From: Oceanobacillus profundus
GTDB taxonomy: Bacteria > Bacillota > Bacilli > Bacillales > Amphibacillaceae
Assembly (NCBI RefSeq): GCF_003515705.1
Contig: NZ_QWEH01000006.1
Coordinates: 1 to 64,000, forward strand
Reading direction: 5' to 3'
DNA: 64,000 nucleotides
Shown here: in pieces, positions 1 through 11,160 of the stretch
Numbering within the stretch: position 1 is the stretch's first letter
Layout: the number at the start of each line of letters is the position of its first letter
Translations under genes and position numbers: made by a program
The notes under the pieces: model-generated
Databases searched by the model: none
Seen by the model: only the letters and a program-made list of their open reading frames with translations
What the model was told of the DNA's origin: nothing

Positions 1-12
1 ACTCTCCATAAA
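1..12 (-). rRNA. rrs: 16S rRNA gene, extreme 5' end only
   Basis: The reverse complement of the first twelve bases reads TTTATGGAGAGT, the usual 5' start of Bacillus 16S rRNA just before the GTTTGATCCTGG segment. The rest of the gene lies beyond the left edge. It follows lysS on the same strand, as an rRNA operon follows lysS in B. subtilis. The identification rests on these bases plus the typical rrn leader and promoter behind them. Confidence 0.85.
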
Positions 13-100
13 AGTTTGTAATACTTAGCTTTTGTAGAAGCTGACTTCTACTTGTTTTAAAAAGAAAAACGAGTTTCCTTTTTCTTGACATACTGGTTGT

Positions 101-121
101 TTTGTTCAGTTTTCAAAGAGC
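101..121 (-). promoter_or_regulatory. rRNA leader boxA-like antitermination element
   Basis: On the minus strand this reads CTCTTTGAAAACTGAACAAA, the conserved stretch in Bacillus rRNA leaders that carries boxA (TGCTCTTTGAAAACT). BoxA RNA is bound by NusB and NusE and protects rRNA transcripts from Rho. It lies between the rrn promoter and the 16S start. The assignment is by resemblance to known leaders. Confidence 0.7.
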
Positions 122-154
122 AAATTTATTGTCTTTTTTAAAAGCGACTTTACT

Positions 155-183
155 AATATAACATGTTGAGCTTTTGATGTCAA
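155..183 (-). promoter_or_regulatory. rRNA operon promoter (sigma-A)
   Basis: The minus strand shows TTGACA (178-183), a 17-base spacer and TATATT (155-160), an almost perfect sigma-A promoter. An A/T-rich stretch directly upstream could be an UP element. Transcription would begin near position 148, giving a leader of about 135 bases before the 16S gene. It has the usual features of a strong rrn P2 promoter. Confidence 0.85.
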
Positions 184-462
184 CACTTTTTTCAATTATT
201 TTTTTGAGGTTAGCTTCGACCTCTTGCCTGGACTGTTTCTCCAGCGCAACGTTAATTAATTTACCACGATTTGAAAATGAAATCAATAGCAAAACGCAAA
301 ATTATAGCATTGAATTTAAAGTTCTATTATTTATTCAATTCACGCTTCTCCATTTAACTTATTTACTTAGATAACAACACCATTTTCGAGGATATCTATT
401 ATATTTATAATACCCTAATCAATAAGTGATAAAACCGTCTTTAGATAATTATGTCGGCAAAC

Positions 463-502
463 AAAAAACCTTCCAGTTCAAATTGAAACAAGAAGGTTTT
501 TT
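463..502 (-). terminator. lysS terminator
   Basis: An 11-bp inverted repeat (AAAAAACCTTC / GAAGGTTTTTT) lies just after the lysS stop codon and gives a hairpin with a T-tract on the minus strand. It separates lysS from the rRNA promoter and would work in either direction. Between this hairpin and the rrn promoter (184-462) I see only A/T-rich DNA with no convincing gene. Confidence 0.85.
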
Positions 503-510
503 CGTATCAC

Positions 511-2010
<1,500 letters not shown>

Positions 2011-2159
2011 TTATATTAGTTAGTATATCTAAAAATCCAACTTCTTTCACGTACAGTCTCTAAACTTTGCAATAGGGTGTTCATGCAGAAAAAACTGCCG
2101 GAAGCAGACCGACAGATTTCCTACAACAATTCAAACAGATTTGACACTTTATTCACTGC

Positions 2160-2314
2160 CTAAAGCTGATCTACAAATGTAAAGACTTAACTTCTATTCC
2201 GTGCGAGTCTCTGCCCTAATAATGCTTTTATCGCACAGTGCCATTATTTTCTAGGTCTGAGTAACATGAAGTCACAACTTGGTTGAGAACAGGAATGTCT
2301 CCTATTTGAAACAT
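2160..2314 (-). pseudogene. dusB: Remnant of dusB (tRNA-dihydrouridine synthase)
   Basis: An ATG at 2314 opens a frame reading MFQIGDIPVLNQVVT, the typical start of Bacillus DusB. The reading is then lost. Further on, DusB-like C-terminal pieces appear in shifting frames: NGTVR, AETRTE and FVDQL followed by TAG at 2160. About 45 codons of an original roughly 330 survive, so a large internal deletion plus small frameshifts destroyed the gene. In B. subtilis dusB (yacF) sits exactly here, between yazB and lysS. The rest of the gap down to lysS (1993-2159) shows nothing recognisable. Confidence 0.8.
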
Positions 2315-2327
2315 CTTATGTCCTAGC

Positions 2328-2549
2328 TTATTTCTCACTATTAAGTGATTCCATTGTAATCTCATCCTTTGATACAGACAACTTCTTGGCAATCATCTCT
2401 AAAAAGTCATCTGTTGCAAGTTTTGTACCTCGTTCTATGTTACCTATTTGTGCAATCGAAACATCCAGTTCCTTTGCAAAATCGATTTGTGTATATCCTT
2501 TTAGCTTACGGAAAGCTTTTATTCTTTTACCGACCCTTTTTGCGTCCAT
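2328..2549 (-). CDS. yazB: Small XRE-family DNA-binding protein (YazB)
   Basis: This 73-residue protein is little more than one Cro/CI-type helix-turn-helix domain (about residues 6-62; the recognition region includes QIDFAKELDVSIAQIGNIERG). It corresponds by position and size to YazB of B. subtilis, between folK and dusB. Its targets are unknown. The start overlaps the end of folK by about 30 bases, which suggests translational coupling. The DUS gene that should follow is reduced to a relic. Confidence 0.85.
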   Translation of the reverse strand: MDAKRVGKRIKAFRKLKGYTQIDFAKELDVSIAQIGNIERGTKLATDDFLEMIAKKLSVSKDEITMESLNSEK

Positions 2550-3031
2550 TTCCTTACATCCTTTATGTCTGTTTCAGGAAGATCAAGAATCATTTCCTCA
2601 ATAGGCTTATTCCAATCAGGCAAGATTAGCTTTGGTGCAATTTCCTGTAAAGGAATGAGTACAAACGCGCGCTCGTGCATTCTAGGGTGCGGGATTATTA
2701 ATCGTTCTACTGTACTATTTTCTTGATTAAATGTCAAAATGTCAAGGTCTATTGTTCGTGGTCCAAAACGTATACCACGTTTGCGTCCAAGGTGCTGTTC
2801 CACAGACTGACAGTATTCTAGAAGTTTCAGAGAAGATAAAGCAGTCTTTATTTCAATGACCATATTTAGAAAATCCGCTTGATCCAAATATCCGACAGGG
2901 GCGGTTTCGTAAATAGATGATCGTCGGATAAGTGTAACTTCTCCCATAGTTTCTAGTAATTCCAAAGCCTCTTTAAGATATGCTTCTCTCGGTTCAATAT
3001 TGGTACCTAATGCCAAATATGCTTGATTCAT
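2519..3031 (-). CDS. folK: 6-hydroxymethyl-7,8-dihydropterin pyrophosphokinase
   Basis: The enzyme transfers pyrophosphate from ATP to 6-hydroxymethyldihydropterin, the step before dihydropteroate synthase in folate synthesis. The 170-residue protein shows the family signatures YLALGTNIEPREAYL at the start, the loop YETAPVGYLDQADFLN and the metal-binding motif GPRTIDLDIL. Its ATG overlaps the folB stop by four bases, so the two are probably translated in series. Confidence 0.96.
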   Translation of the reverse strand: MNQAYLALGTNIEPREAYLKEALELLETMGEVTLIRRSSIYETAPVGYLDQADFLNMVIEIKTALSSLKLLEYCQSVEQHLGRKRGIRFGPRTIDLDILTFNQENSTVERLIIPHPRMHERAFVLIPLQEIAPKLILPDWNKPIEEMILDLPETDIKDVRKWTQKGSVKE

Positions 3032-3393
3032 ATCGATCGCTCCCGATAGATTTCTACTGCCACAGAGGCATAGTGCCCTGGAATCGGTGGATCCGGCTTG
3101 GTCACGGTCACTTTACAAGCCTGTAAAAGACAAAACATTGCTAATAGTCTTTCTGCAATTCCTTCAGCAACAGCTTCAATCAAATTTTTCACATCACCTT
3201 CAACCAATTCCTGAACAAGTTCATAGACATGACCATAATGAATTGAATCATACATGTTATCGGATTCGCCTGGCTTTTTTAAGTCTAGATAGAGCTCCAG
3301 ATCAACATTAAATCGCTGCCCTAGCTTGTTTTCTTCTGGGAAAAGCCCATGATAACCATAAAATTGCATTTGATTGAGTATAATTTTATCCAA
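3028..3393 (-). CDS. folB: Dihydroneopterin aldolase
   Basis: FolB converts 7,8-dihydroneopterin to 6-hydroxymethyldihydropterin and glycolaldehyde. The protein begins at DKIILNQMQFYGYHG and carries the active-site stretch VTKPDPPIPGHYASVAVEIY at its C-terminus, including the expected lysine. I chose the TTG start at 3393 because GGGAGGT lies seven bases ahead; this gives 121 residues, the normal length. An upstream ATG would add ten residues that do not fit the family. The start overlaps the end of folP. Confidence 0.95.
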   Translation of the reverse strand: MDKIILNQMQFYGYHGLFPEENKLGQRFNVDLELYLDLKKPGESDNMYDSIHYGHVYELVQELVEGDVKNLIEAVAEGIAERLLAMFCLLQACKVTVTKPDPPIPGHYASVAVEIYRERSI

Positions 3394-4216
3394 CGAAGTG
3401 ACCTCCCTCAGCAAGCATCGCATCCATCATTTGCGCAGCCTCTCGATTTCGTCTTACATTATGGACACGAACCATTTGTGCTCCTTTCGTAATACCAAGA
3501 CATGTCGTCGCAACTGTTCCGTTATCACGTTCTTCGGCAGATATATCGAGAACACTGCCAATGAATCGTTTCCGTGATGTTGCTAATAGCAGAGGGTATC
3601 CCATTTTTGTTAGCTGCTCAAGATTATTCATCACAACAAAGTTATCCTTTGTTGATTTCGCAAAGCCGATTCCTGGGTCTAAAATGATTTTCTCTTTTGT
3701 AACTCCTGCATCTAGTGCTATTTGAATACTTTCTTCAAGATCTTTTTTCATATCATCCATAATCGAATGATAATCCTCATTCTTACGGTTATGCATTAAT
3801 ATAATTGGAACGCCATATTCAGCTGCAACTTTTGCAATCTCCGGATCATGTTTCGCTCCCCAAATATCATTGATAATATCTGCTCCTGCTTCAACAGCCA
3901 TTCTTGCTACTTCCGCTTTAAAGGTATCAACGGAAATTGCAGCTGCGGCATTTTCCTTCAGTGCCTTGATAACTGGTACCACACGTTTAATTTCTTCCTC
4001 AGCAGTTACAGGTATATGACCTGGACGGGTGGATTCACCACCGACATCTATCATATCTGCCCCATGTTGCTCCATCAGCATGGCTTGTTCAACAGCCTTC
4101 TCGATCGTTGTATACTTGCCGCCATCAGAAAATGAATCTGGTGTGACATTTAAAATCCCCATAATATGTGTACGTTCTGATAAATCAAATGTCCGGTTTG
4201 AAGTTTGTAAAATCAT
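3386..4216 (-). CDS. folP: Dihydropteroate synthase
   Basis: This enzyme joins p-aminobenzoate to the pterin pyrophosphate and is the sulfonamide target. The 276-residue TIM-barrel protein has both pterin-binding signatures: MGILNVTPDSFSDGGKY near residue 19 and DVGGESTRPGH near residue 57. It heads the folP-folB-folK-yazB-lysS run. Unlike B. subtilis, no pabB, pabA or pabC lies between it and cysK, so p-aminobenzoate would have to be made from genes elsewhere or taken up. Confidence 0.96.
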   Translation of the reverse strand: MILQTSNRTFDLSERTHIMGILNVTPDSFSDGGKYTTIEKAVEQAMLMEQHGADMIDVGGESTRPGHIPVTAEEEIKRVVPVIKALKENAAAAISVDTFKAEVARMAVEAGADIINDIWGAKHDPEIAKVAAEYGVPIILMHNRKNEDYHSIMDDMKKDLEESIQIALDAGVTKEKIILDPGIGFAKSTKDNFVVMNNLEQLTKMGYPLLLATSRKRFIGSVLDISAEERDNGTVATTCLGITKGAQMVRVHNVRRNREAAQMMDAMLAEGGHFVG

Positions 4217-4244
4217 TTTTATCTTTGACCGCCTTCATAATTTC

Positions 4245-4274
4245 TTTATATTTTCTATCGTATCAATTTTTCAA
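4245..4274 (-). promoter_or_regulatory. Candidate promoter for the folP operon
   Basis: The minus strand has TTGAAA (4269-4274), 18 bases, then TATAAA (4245-4250), about 30 bases ahead of the folP ATG. It fits sigma-A and supports folP as first gene of its own unit, in line with the cysK terminator upstream. Confidence 0.6.
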
Positions 4275-4338
4275 TGCTGAGGAAACCTTTAAATTTTTTT
4301 GGTGCTTCCAATAACTAGCGTACCAAAACTGCCTCGTT

Positions 4339-4515
4339 CAGCTTCAGCCCCAACGTCTAGCGAGACTTGCCGACCGGCTAAGACATGAGGCATAGTTACA
4401 CGTATACCGTTGCCGTGAAATCGGGCATCGTCTCCAGGTAAAAGGATGCCGACTCGTCGAACCACCCCAAAGTTCGGGATTCAGACTGCACGTCGCCAAC
4501 CACAGGCTTCCTCTT
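4339..4515. repeat. Intergenic repeat family A, long form
   Basis: This G/C-richer stretch resembles the one at 54012-54190. Both begin with an AGCTCCAGC-like end and share GCGAGACTTGCCGA, the middle motif with TATACC and GTGAAA, and CATCG near the end. Short forms occur at 29820 and 48571. The cysK-folP gap (4217-4571) otherwise holds only the folP promoter and the cysK terminator. Confidence 0.65.
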
Positions 4516-4523
4516 TTACGCTC

Positions 4524-4562
4524 AAAAAAAGGACTGGCACAATGATGCCAATCCTTTTATTT
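4524..4562 (-). terminator. cysK terminator
   Basis: The minus strand forms AAAGGATTGGCATCA ... TGCCAGTCCTTTTTTT, a stem with a long T-tail directly after the cysK stop codon. Confidence 0.85.
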
Positions 4563-4571
4563 TATATTTTC

Positions 4572-5501
4572 TTATTCATTCTCTTCGAATCGATATAAAG
4601 GTGTGGACAAATATCTTTCTCCATTATCCGGCAATATAGCAAGAACCTTTTTCCCTTTTCCTAATTCTTTCGCGACTTTTAGTGCAGCTGCAACTGCAGC
4701 ACCAGATGAGACGCCACCTAGGATACCATTTGTTGTCGCTACTTTGCGAGCAGCTTCATATGCTTCTTCATTCTCGATTGTTAGTACTTTTTCATAAATA
4801 TCTGTATCTAAAACTTCAGGTACAAAGCCTGCACCAATTCCTTGAATTTTGTGAGGTGCCGGTGACCCTCCTGACAAAACAGGTGAAGCAGCTGGTTCAA
4901 CTGCGTACAATTTGATATCATCAAAATGTTTCCTTAATACTCTCCCTGCTCCTGTTATTGTTCCACCAGTACCAATTCCGGATACGAAGCCATCAAGACC
5001 ATCCTTCATTTGTTCTACAATTTCTTTACCTGTCGTCAGCTCGTGAATGTCTGGGTTAGCAGGATTACTAAATTGCTGTGGCATAAAATAGCCATGCTCA
5101 TTTTTTAACTCCTCTGCCTTTGCGATAGCGCCTTTCATCCCATCAGCTCCTGGAGTCAATACCAGTTCTGCACCATAAGCACGTAATAAGTTTCGTCGTT
5201 CTTGACTCATTGTATCTGGCATCACTAATACTGCTCGATAGCCTTTTGCAGCTGCAACCATCGCAAGCCCAATACCCGTATTACCACTTGTTGGCTCAAT
5301 AATAGTAGCACCAGCTTGAAGCAAACCTTCTTTTTCGGCCGCTTCCACCATAGCAATTGCGATACGATCCTTTACAGAGCTCCCAGGATTCATAAATTCC
5401 AGCTTAACATATACATCTGCACTTTCAGCATCCGTTAAATTATTCAATTTTACAATCGGTGTTCCACCAATTAAACCCGTAATGTTCTCAGCTACTTTCA
5501 T
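4572..5501 (-). CDS. cysK: Cysteine synthase (O-acetylserine sulfhydrylase)
   Basis: CysK makes cysteine from O-acetylserine and sulfide with pyridoxal phosphate. The 309-residue protein shows the PLP lysine in SSVKDR (K44), the substrate loop TSGNTG (71-76) and the phosphate-binding GTGGTITG (177-184). The ATG at 5501 is preceded by AGGAGGGG at good spacing; the upstream in-frame start is less likely. It has its own promoter and terminator, so it is probably monocistronic. Confidence 0.97.
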   Translation of the reverse strand: MKVAENITGLIGGTPIVKLNNLTDAESADVYVKLEFMNPGSSVKDRIAIAMVEAAEKEGLLQAGATIIEPTSGNTGIGLAMVAAAKGYRAVLVMPDTMSQERRNLLRAYGAELVLTPGADGMKGAIAKAEELKNEHGYFMPQQFSNPANPDIHELTTGKEIVEQMKDGLDGFVSGIGTGGTITGAGRVLRKHFDDIKLYAVEPAASPVLSGGSPAPHKIQGIGAGFVPEVLDTDIYEKVLTIENEEAYEAARKVATTNGILGGVSSGAAVAAALKVAKELGKGKKVLAILPDNGERYLSTPLYRFEENE

Positions 5502-5545
5502 GACAACCCCTCCTAATCCCAAGTGATTTTATATGAATTAATATA

Positions 5546-5574
5546 AATGTATGTCTATTTCAAGGAAAAGTCAA
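5546..5574 (-). promoter_or_regulatory. Candidate cysK promoter
   Basis: TTGACT (5569-5574), a 17-base spacer and TACATT (5546-5551) lie on the minus strand about 45 bases before the cysK start. No operator for a cysteine regulator could be assigned with confidence. Confidence 0.55.
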
Positions 5575-5585
5575 CTAATATCTCT

Positions 5586-5626
5586 TTAAAAACGAAGGCA
5601 GATAAGGAACTTTTTCCTATCTGCCT
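5586..5626 (-). terminator. yacD terminator
   Basis: The stem AGGCAGATAGGA / TCCTTATCTGCCT on the minus strand is followed by a T-rich tail (TTCGTTTTT). It lies just after the yacD stop codon and before the cysK promoter. Confidence 0.8.
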
Positions 5627-5644
5627 AGAATAATCATTCCTGCG

Positions 5645-6553
5645 CTACTCGCTATAAATCCAATCTATATCCAGTTGCTCCCATAAAGGATCTGCAATCA
5701 ATGATTGATCCATTTCCTGTAATGCTAATTCACTTTCCATATAAGGCTTAATTTCATCATACGTGAATTCGATAGCCGGAAGCTTTCTGTGTAAGTAGAG
5801 GATAGCCACACCATTATCTGCTATAAACGGCTCACTATAGGAGTGCTCGTCCATTTCCGAAGTTACATCATCATAACTGCCTGGGAGAAATTGACTGGAA
5901 GTATAGATATAGCCTAAATAGCCACCATCATCTTTCGTTTCATCATCTTGAGAATACTCCTCGGCAAGTAATTCAAATGATGCTCCTTGCTCTAGTTCAT
6001 CGTAAACCTTTTCTGCCGTTTCCATATTTTCTACGAGAATATGAGATAGCTGTAGTGATGCGGTAAAGTTGTATTGACTTCCATAGCTATCATAAAAGCT
6101 CTTAAGTTCTTCTTCTGGTATAGTAGATGCATCTGCAGCGAGGAGTTGTTGTAGCTGATAACGGTAATTGACCTCATCGCGCAAACGCTCTTCTTCTTTC
6201 GCAGCCTGCTCTTCTGTCATAACACCTTGCATCGTTATTAAAAAGGCAACATCTCGATTAATCAGTTTCTCATCTATTTTAATTCCTTCTGACTCTGCCA
6301 ATTGGTTCACAACAGCTCGATCAACCATTTGCTTTAATTGCTTTTCACCATAAGCCGATCGTAACGCTTCTATCCATTGCTGGTAGCTAATTTCTTCATC
6401 GCCAATAGATGCAACGGCCTCTTTGCTTGATATTGTTCGCTCATCATTATCGTTCATAACAACCGAGTCTTCATTGTTGTTTAAAATTAACAAGGAAGCA
6501 ACATTTGTAATTAGTAGTACAACAACAACACCTAATAACAGCTTTTTAGACAT
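5645..6553 (-). CDS. yacD: PrsA-like peptidyl-prolyl isomerase (YacD)
   Basis: This is a membrane-anchored foldase-like protein of 302 residues. An N-terminal hydrophobic segment (about 4-24, LLLGVVVVLLITNVASLLIL) serves as signal anchor; no lipobox cysteine follows. A SurA-like N-domain precedes a parvulin domain (about residues 165-260; LQLSHILVENMETAEKVYDEL is typical). It sits where B. subtilis has yacD, after hslO. The substrate is unknown, and whether the isomerase is active cannot be read from the sequence. Confidence 0.85.
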   Translation of the reverse strand: MSKKLLLGVVVVLLITNVASLLILNNNEDSVVMNDNDERTISSKEAVASIGDEEISYQQWIEALRSAYGEKQLKQMVDRAVVNQLAESEGIKIDEKLINRDVAFLITMQGVMTEEQAAKEEERLRDEVNYRYQLQQLLAADASTIPEEELKSFYDSYGSQYNFTASLQLSHILVENMETAEKVYDELEQGASFELLAEEYSQDDETKDDGGYLGYIYTSSQFLPGSYDDVTSEMDEHSYSEPFIADNGVAILYLHRKLPAIEFTYDEIKPYMESELALQEMDQSLIADPLWEQLDIDWIYSE

Positions 6554-6572
6554 GTCAATTTTATTTCCCTTC

Positions 6573-7439
6573 TTACTGTTTCAATTCTTCTAATTCCGCC
6601 TCTGTAAAATAATAGGTTTCATTACAGAAGTGACAGCTTGCTTCAGCTCCATGATCTTCATCAATCATGTTTTGTATTTCTTCACTTCCCAATCCAATAA
6701 TCGCATTCGCTAATCGTTCCTTCGAACATTTACAACGAAATTCAATTGGCATGGTCTCAAGGATTTTTACTTCGTTGTCAAATAAACGTTGTAAGATTTG
6801 TTCTGGTGTATTACCTTCCTCTATCAGTTTAGATATTGGTGGAAGGGACCCGATTTGTTCTTCTAACCTTGTAATAACAGTCTCATCTGCTCCTGGCATC
6901 ACTTGTACAATAAAACCACCAGCAGAAAGAATCGTATGATCTGGGTTAACCAGCACTCCAGCACCAACAGCAGAAGGCACTTGTTCAGATGTAGCAAAGT
7001 AATATGTGAAATCTTCACTGATCTCACCAGAGACAATTGGGACTTCGCCTGTAAAATAATCCTTCAAGCCTAAATCCTTAATAACACTCAAACTGCCTTC
7101 TGTTCCAACTGCTCGAGCAACATCTAGCTTCCCTTTATCATTTAACTCAAAGTCAACATGTGGGTTACTTACATATCCACGGACGTGCCCTTTCGCATTT
7201 GCATCAGCTATAATTGCACCGATTGGTCCATTTCCCTGTACTTTTATCGTGTTTGAGTCTTCTCCTTTTAACATCGCACCCATCATCGCAGTAATTGTAA
7301 TTGTGCGACCAAGCGCTGCGGAAGCAGTTGCCCAAGTGTCCTGCCTTCTTCTTGCTTCTTCAACTGTTTCTGTCGATCGAATTGCAAATGCACGAACTTT
7401 AGCATCAAATGCAATTGCTTTTACTAGATAGTCTTTCAT
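6573..7439 (-). CDS. hslO: Redox-regulated chaperone Hsp33
   Basis: Hsp33 is a holdase chaperone switched on by oxidation, acting on unfolding proteins in the cytoplasm. The 288-residue protein has the four zinc-binding cysteines of the switch: Cys236 and Cys238 (CKC) and Cys269 and Cys272 (CHFC). The position between coaX and yacD matches B. subtilis. Confidence 0.96.
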   Translation of the reverse strand: MKDYLVKAIAFDAKVRAFAIRSTETVEEARRRQDTWATASAALGRTITITAMMGAMLKGEDSNTIKVQGNGPIGAIIADANAKGHVRGYVSNPHVDFELNDKGKLDVARAVGTEGSLSVIKDLGLKDYFTGEVPIVSGEISEDFTYYFATSEQVPSAVGAGVLVNPDHTILSAGGFIVQVMPGADETVITRLEEQIGSLPPISKLIEEGNTPEQILQRLFDNEVKILETMPIEFRCKCSKERLANAIIGLGSEEIQNMIDEDHGAEASCHFCNETYYFTEAELEELKQ

Positions 7440-7471
7440 GAAATTTTATTCTCCTTTTCATTAGAGGTTAC

Positions 7472-8248
7472 TTACCCTTTAAGATTTAATCTTTGATAGA
7501 TCAGATACAAACCTTTTAATGTTAACTGTGAATCAACTTTGTCGATTGTAGTCGCACCGTTAGCAATTAGCTTAGCTAATCCGCCAGTAGCAATAACCTT
7601 TGGTTCTACATTTTTCTCCTGCTTTATTCGGTTAACAAGACCGTCTACCTCTCCAACATAACCATAGAAAACGCCGGCTGTCATCGCTTCTACGGTAGAT
7701 GTTCCGACAACTTGATCTGGAGCTTGAATTTCGATTTTAGGTAGCTTGGAGGCTTTATCATACAATGCTTCCATCGAAATTTTAATTCCTGGAGTAATAA
7801 TCCCACCGCTATATTCCTCTTGCTCATTAATATAGCAGTAGGTTGTCGCAGTCCCAAAATCAATGATAATTAATGGTGCGCCATATTCTTCAATAGCTCC
7901 TACTGCATTGACAATACGATCTGCACCGAGTTCTTTTGGATTAGGATAATTCATCTTTAAATATGTTTGGGTTTCTTCCTTCCCAATAACAACTGGATCC
8001 ATATGGAAATACTCTCTGCTCATTTCCTCTAATGCAAACATAATTTGCGGTACTACAGAAGATATGATGACACCATTGATATCTGAAAAAGCTATGCCTT
8101 TATAGTCAAATAACGATTTTATTAACATTCCAAATTCATCTGCTGTCTTATAGCGATCAGTTTTTATCCGCCATTCATGTTTCAACTGATCTTTCTCAAA
8201 TACACCAAGGACTGTATTTGTATTTCCAACGTCAAGAACAAATAGCAT
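7472..8248 (-). CDS. coaX: Type III pantothenate kinase
   Basis: CoaX phosphorylates pantothenate, the first step of coenzyme A synthesis. The 258-residue protein has the ASKHA-fold phosphate motifs [12 protein letters not shown] at the N-terminus, [11 protein letters not shown] in the middle and [11 protein letters not shown]. The length is normal for the family. It lies between ftsH and hslO as in B. subtilis. Confidence 0.96.
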   Translation of the reverse strand: MLFVLDVGNTNTVLGVFEKDQLKHEWRIKTDRYKTADEFGMLIKSLFDYKGIAFSDINGVIISSVVPQIMFALEEMSREYFHMDPVVIGKEETQTYLKMNYPNPKELGADRIVNAVGAIEEYGAPLIIIDFGTATTYCYINEQEEYSGGIITPGIKISMEALYDKASKLPKIEIQAPDQVVGTSTVEAMTAGVFYGYVGEVDGLVNRIKQEKNVEPKVIATGGLAKLIANGATTIDKVDSQLTLKGLYLIYQRLNLKG

Positions 8249-8310
8249 GTGTCACCAAACCTTCCTATCATTTCTATTTTTTAAATATAACATACTTCAG
8301 AAACCAGAAC

Positions 8311-8345
8311 AAAAGCGCAAGCACCCGGGAGTGCAAGGTACGAAC
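8311..8345. repeat. Repeat family A, truncated end
   Basis: AAAAGCGCAAGCACCCGGGA matches the reverse complement of the family A terminus (compare 57846 and 54170-54190). The rest of the element is missing or diverged. It lies between the ftsH terminator and coaX. Confidence 0.5.
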
Positions 8346-8388
8346 TTATGCCATGGTTGTAGGGTAGCTATTTGTTTTTTCCTTGCAC

Positions 8389-8426
8389 AATAAAAGCAGC
8401 CATTCGTTAAGTTGGCTGCTTTTATA
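8389..8426 (-). terminator. ftsH terminator
   Basis: An 11-bp stem (AAAAGCAGCCA / TGGCTGCTTTT) lies directly downstream of the ftsH stop codon. Confidence 0.8.
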
Positions 8427-8436
8427 GTTAAATTAA

Positions 8437-10431
8437 TTATTTTTTATCTGTTTGATCTTCATCCGAATTCCTATCGCCCATGATCGGATCGTTAATATAA
8501 CTCTTATCTTCTGTCTCTGCTTTTTCCTTTGCTTCTTCATAAGATAAGTTCTCTTCATCATCTTTTGACTGAATGTTTACTTTAACATCCTCTGCATCTG
8601 GTTCAGGTAGCTTGCCATCTTCAAACAAGGATTTGATTTGTTTCGCGTCCAGTGTTTCTACTTCAAGCAATGTTTGAGCTACAAGCTCCAGCTTATCGCG
8701 GTTTTCGGTAAGGATCTTCTTCGCACGATCATAACAATAGTTGATGAAGTTTTGCATTTCTTTATCAATATCATGAGCAATCGCATCACTATACGTTTGT
8801 TCATTTTGGATATCGCGGCCAAGGAATACATTACCGCCTCCACCACTACTAAATTGAATTGGTCCGATTTTATCACTCATACCATATTCCGTTATCATCT
8901 TATGAGCAATATTTGTTGCACGCTGGAAGTCATTTGATGCACCTGTACTTACTTCACCGAAGATAATCTCCTCGGCAACACGTCCACCTAATAATCCAGT
9001 TATTTTATCAAACAACTCTGGTTTTGTCATAAAATAACGGTCTTCTCTTGGTAGCATAACGGCGTAGCCACCAGCTTGACCACGAGGTACAATGGTTACT
9101 TTATGCACCACATCTGCATCATCTAACACCATACCAATAATTGTGTGTCCACTTTCATGGTATGCAACAATGTCTCTTTCCTTCTTGGAAATAACTCTGC
9201 TTTTCTTTGCAGGTCCTGCAATAACACGGTCAATTGCTTCATCAATATCTAATTGGTTGACTGATTTACGGTCATCTCTTGCAGCAATAAGTGCTGCTTC
9301 ATTTAGCAAGTTTTCCAAATCAGCTCCAGAGAACCCTGGAGTTCGCATTGCGATTGTCTTCAAATCAACCGTATCGTCTAACGGTTTATTTCTTGCATGG
9401 ACATGCAATACTGCCTCACGCCCTTTAACATCTGGACGATCTACCATAATTTGTCTATCGAAACGGCCCGGACGTAATAATGCTGGGTCTAGAATATCTG
9501 CACGGTTTGTTGCAGCAATGATAATAATTCCTTCGTTTGCACCAAAACCATCCATCTCAACTAGCAATTGGTTCAATGTTTGCTCACGCTCATCGTGACC
9601 ACCACCAAGACCAGCTCCACGTTGACGACCTACTGCATCAATCTCATCAATAAAGATAATACATGGTGCATTTTTCTTTGCATTTTCAAATAAATCACGT
9701 ACTCGGGAAGCACCTACACCGACGAACATCTCAACAAAATCCGAACCACTGATGGAGAAGAATGGTGTACCAGCTTCACCAGCAACAGCACGAGCAAGTA
9801 ATGTCTTACCAGTACCTGGAGGTCCTACAAGCAGAACCCCTTTCGGAATACGTGCACCAACTGCTGAGAATTTACGTGGATCCTTTAGGAATTCAACAAC
9901 CTCGACCAATTCCTGTTTCTCTTCATCAGCACCTGCAACATCTTTAAAACGAACTTTTTTCTTATCTTCTGTGTACATCTTCGCTTTACTCTTACCAAAG
10001 TTCATGACACGGCCACCGCCGCCTCCGCCTTGCGCTTGACTAAGGATAAATAAGAAGAAGAGTCCAATTAATAGGAACGGAACGATTCCAGTCAAGAAGG
10101 TTAGCCATGGACTTGGCTGCTCCTCTTCGGCAACTTTTAATATACTCTGTTGTGTTGCAGCATCCGTTATCGAAGAAATAATCTCCGTATTATCAGGAAC
10201 CTGGGCGATAAATGTAGTCTCGCCATCTGTCAATGTTCCAGTAAAACGAATAATTCCATGTGATGGCTGGAATGTTAACTCTTCAATCTCACCATTATTT
10301 AAAGCATCTACAAATTGCTGTACATTATATTCTTCACTATCTTCACCTTGTCCGTTAAATACGCCAATTACGCCAATAATGACGAAGAAAATCAGCATCC
10401 AAAACAGGACATTACGAAATATCTGACTCAT
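8437..10431 (-). CDS. ftsH: ATP-dependent zinc metalloprotease FtsH
   Basis: FtsH is a membrane-bound AAA+ protease that degrades misfolded membrane proteins and short-lived regulators. The 664-residue protein has two membrane segments (about 8-25 and 111-131), an AAA domain with Walker A GPPGTGKT (203-210) and Walker B IIFIDEID (258-265), and the zinc-protease motif HESGH (425-429). The C-terminal tail is acidic and unstructured. I chose the ATG at 10431, preceded by GGGAGGAGG; the longer frame adds 13 residues without support. Confidence 0.97.
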   Translation of the reverse strand: MSQIFRNVLFWMLIFFVIIGVIGVFNGQGEDSEEYNVQQFVDALNNGEIEELTFQPSHGIIRFTGTLTDGETTFIAQVPDNTEIISSITDAATQQSILKVAEEEQPSPWLTFLTGIVPFLLIGLFFLFILSQAQGGGGGGRVMNFGKSKAKMYTEDKKKVRFKDVAGADEEKQELVEVVEFLKDPRKFSAVGARIPKGVLLVGPPGTGKTLLARAVAGEAGTPFFSISGSDFVEMFVGVGASRVRDLFENAKKNAPCIIFIDEIDAVGRQRGAGLGGGHDEREQTLNQLLVEMDGFGANEGIIIIAATNRADILDPALLRPGRFDRQIMVDRPDVKGREAVLHVHARNKPLDDTVDLKTIAMRTPGFSGADLENLLNEAALIAARDDRKSVNQLDIDEAIDRVIAGPAKKSRVISKKERDIVAYHESGHTIIGMVLDDADVVHKVTIVPRGQAGGYAVMLPREDRYFMTKPELFDKITGLLGGRVAEEIIFGEVSTGASNDFQRATNIAHKMITEYGMSDKIGPIQFSSGGGGNVFLGRDIQNEQTYSDAIAHDIDKEMQNFINYCYDRAKKILTENRDKLELVAQTLLEVETLDAKQIKSLFEDGKLPEPDAEDVKVNIQSKDDEENLSYEEAKEKAETEDKSYINDPIMGDRNSDEDQTDKK

Positions 10432-10572
10432 TGCCAACCTCCTCCCAAACGGGGAAAAACTATAGTTCATCGTATCATATGAAAAAGTTTAAATACAACT
10501 GAAATAACTTTAAAACTGGGATTTATTTTTCTTTTTAATATAGCGTACCACTAATAAAATAAAATACATTTA

Positions 10573-11127
10573 TTATTCGCTGTAAATTTCTGGTTTCAGA
10601 ACACCGATATAAGGTAAATTACGATACCTTTCCGCATAATCCAATCCATAACCGACAACAAATTCATCTGGAACTTCGAATCCTATAATGTCAGCTTGGA
10701 TTGCTGCTGATCTGCCAGATGGCTTATCCAATAGCGTTACAATTTTAATTGATCTCGCTTTCCGATATTTAAATAAATCCACTAGGTAGCTGAGCGTTAG
10801 ACCACTATCAATGATGTCTTCAACAATAATTAGATCTCGCCCTTCGACCTTTGTGTTTAAATCTTTCACAATTTTTACTTCTCCAGTAGAACGCGTACCA
10901 TCACCATAGCTTGATACATCCATAAAATCCATTTCCAAATGGATGTCTGTATGGCGAATCACATCTGATAGAAAAGGCATTGCACCTTTTAACACGCCGA
11001 TTGCAAGTGGAAATTTACCATCATATTCTTCTGATAGCTGTTTTCCAATTTCTTGGCACTTCAGTTTGATTTGTTCTTCTGTAATTAAAATATGGTCAAT
11101 CTCACCATGCATGTTATCTTGAAGCAT
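10573..11127 (-). CDS. hpt: Hypoxanthine phosphoribosyltransferase
   Basis: The enzyme salvages hypoxanthine and guanine with PRPP. The 184-residue protein shows the PRPP-binding motif [11 protein letters not shown] (about residues 98-108) and the C-terminal base-binding stretch [17 protein letters not shown]. In B. subtilis it lies in the tilS-hprT-ftsH cluster, and the TilS-HprT complex activates ftsH transcription. That function is inferred from synteny. AGGAGG precedes the start. Confidence 0.96.
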   Translation of the reverse strand: MLQDNMHGEIDHILITEEQIKLKCQEIGKQLSEEYDGKFPLAIGVLKGAMPFLSDVIRHTDIHLEMDFMDVSSYGDGTRSTGEVKIVKDLNTKVEGRDLIIVEDIIDSGLTLSYLVDLFKYRKARSIKIVTLLDKPSGRSAAIQADIIGFEVPDEFVVGYGLDYAERYRNLPYIGVLKPEIYSE

Positions 11128-11160
11128 ATAAAAAATCCTCCTATAAAATGAAACTTCATT

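Noticed and set aside
174-374. 66-codon plus-strand frame at the rrn promoter
   Set aside because: It overlaps the -35 region of the rRNA promoter and has no ribosome site; the DNA is simply A/T-rich.
9092-9598. Long open frame on the plus strand inside ftsH (168 codons)
   Set aside because: It is the antisense shadow of a strongly conserved ftsH region, with no ribosome site and no family resemblance.
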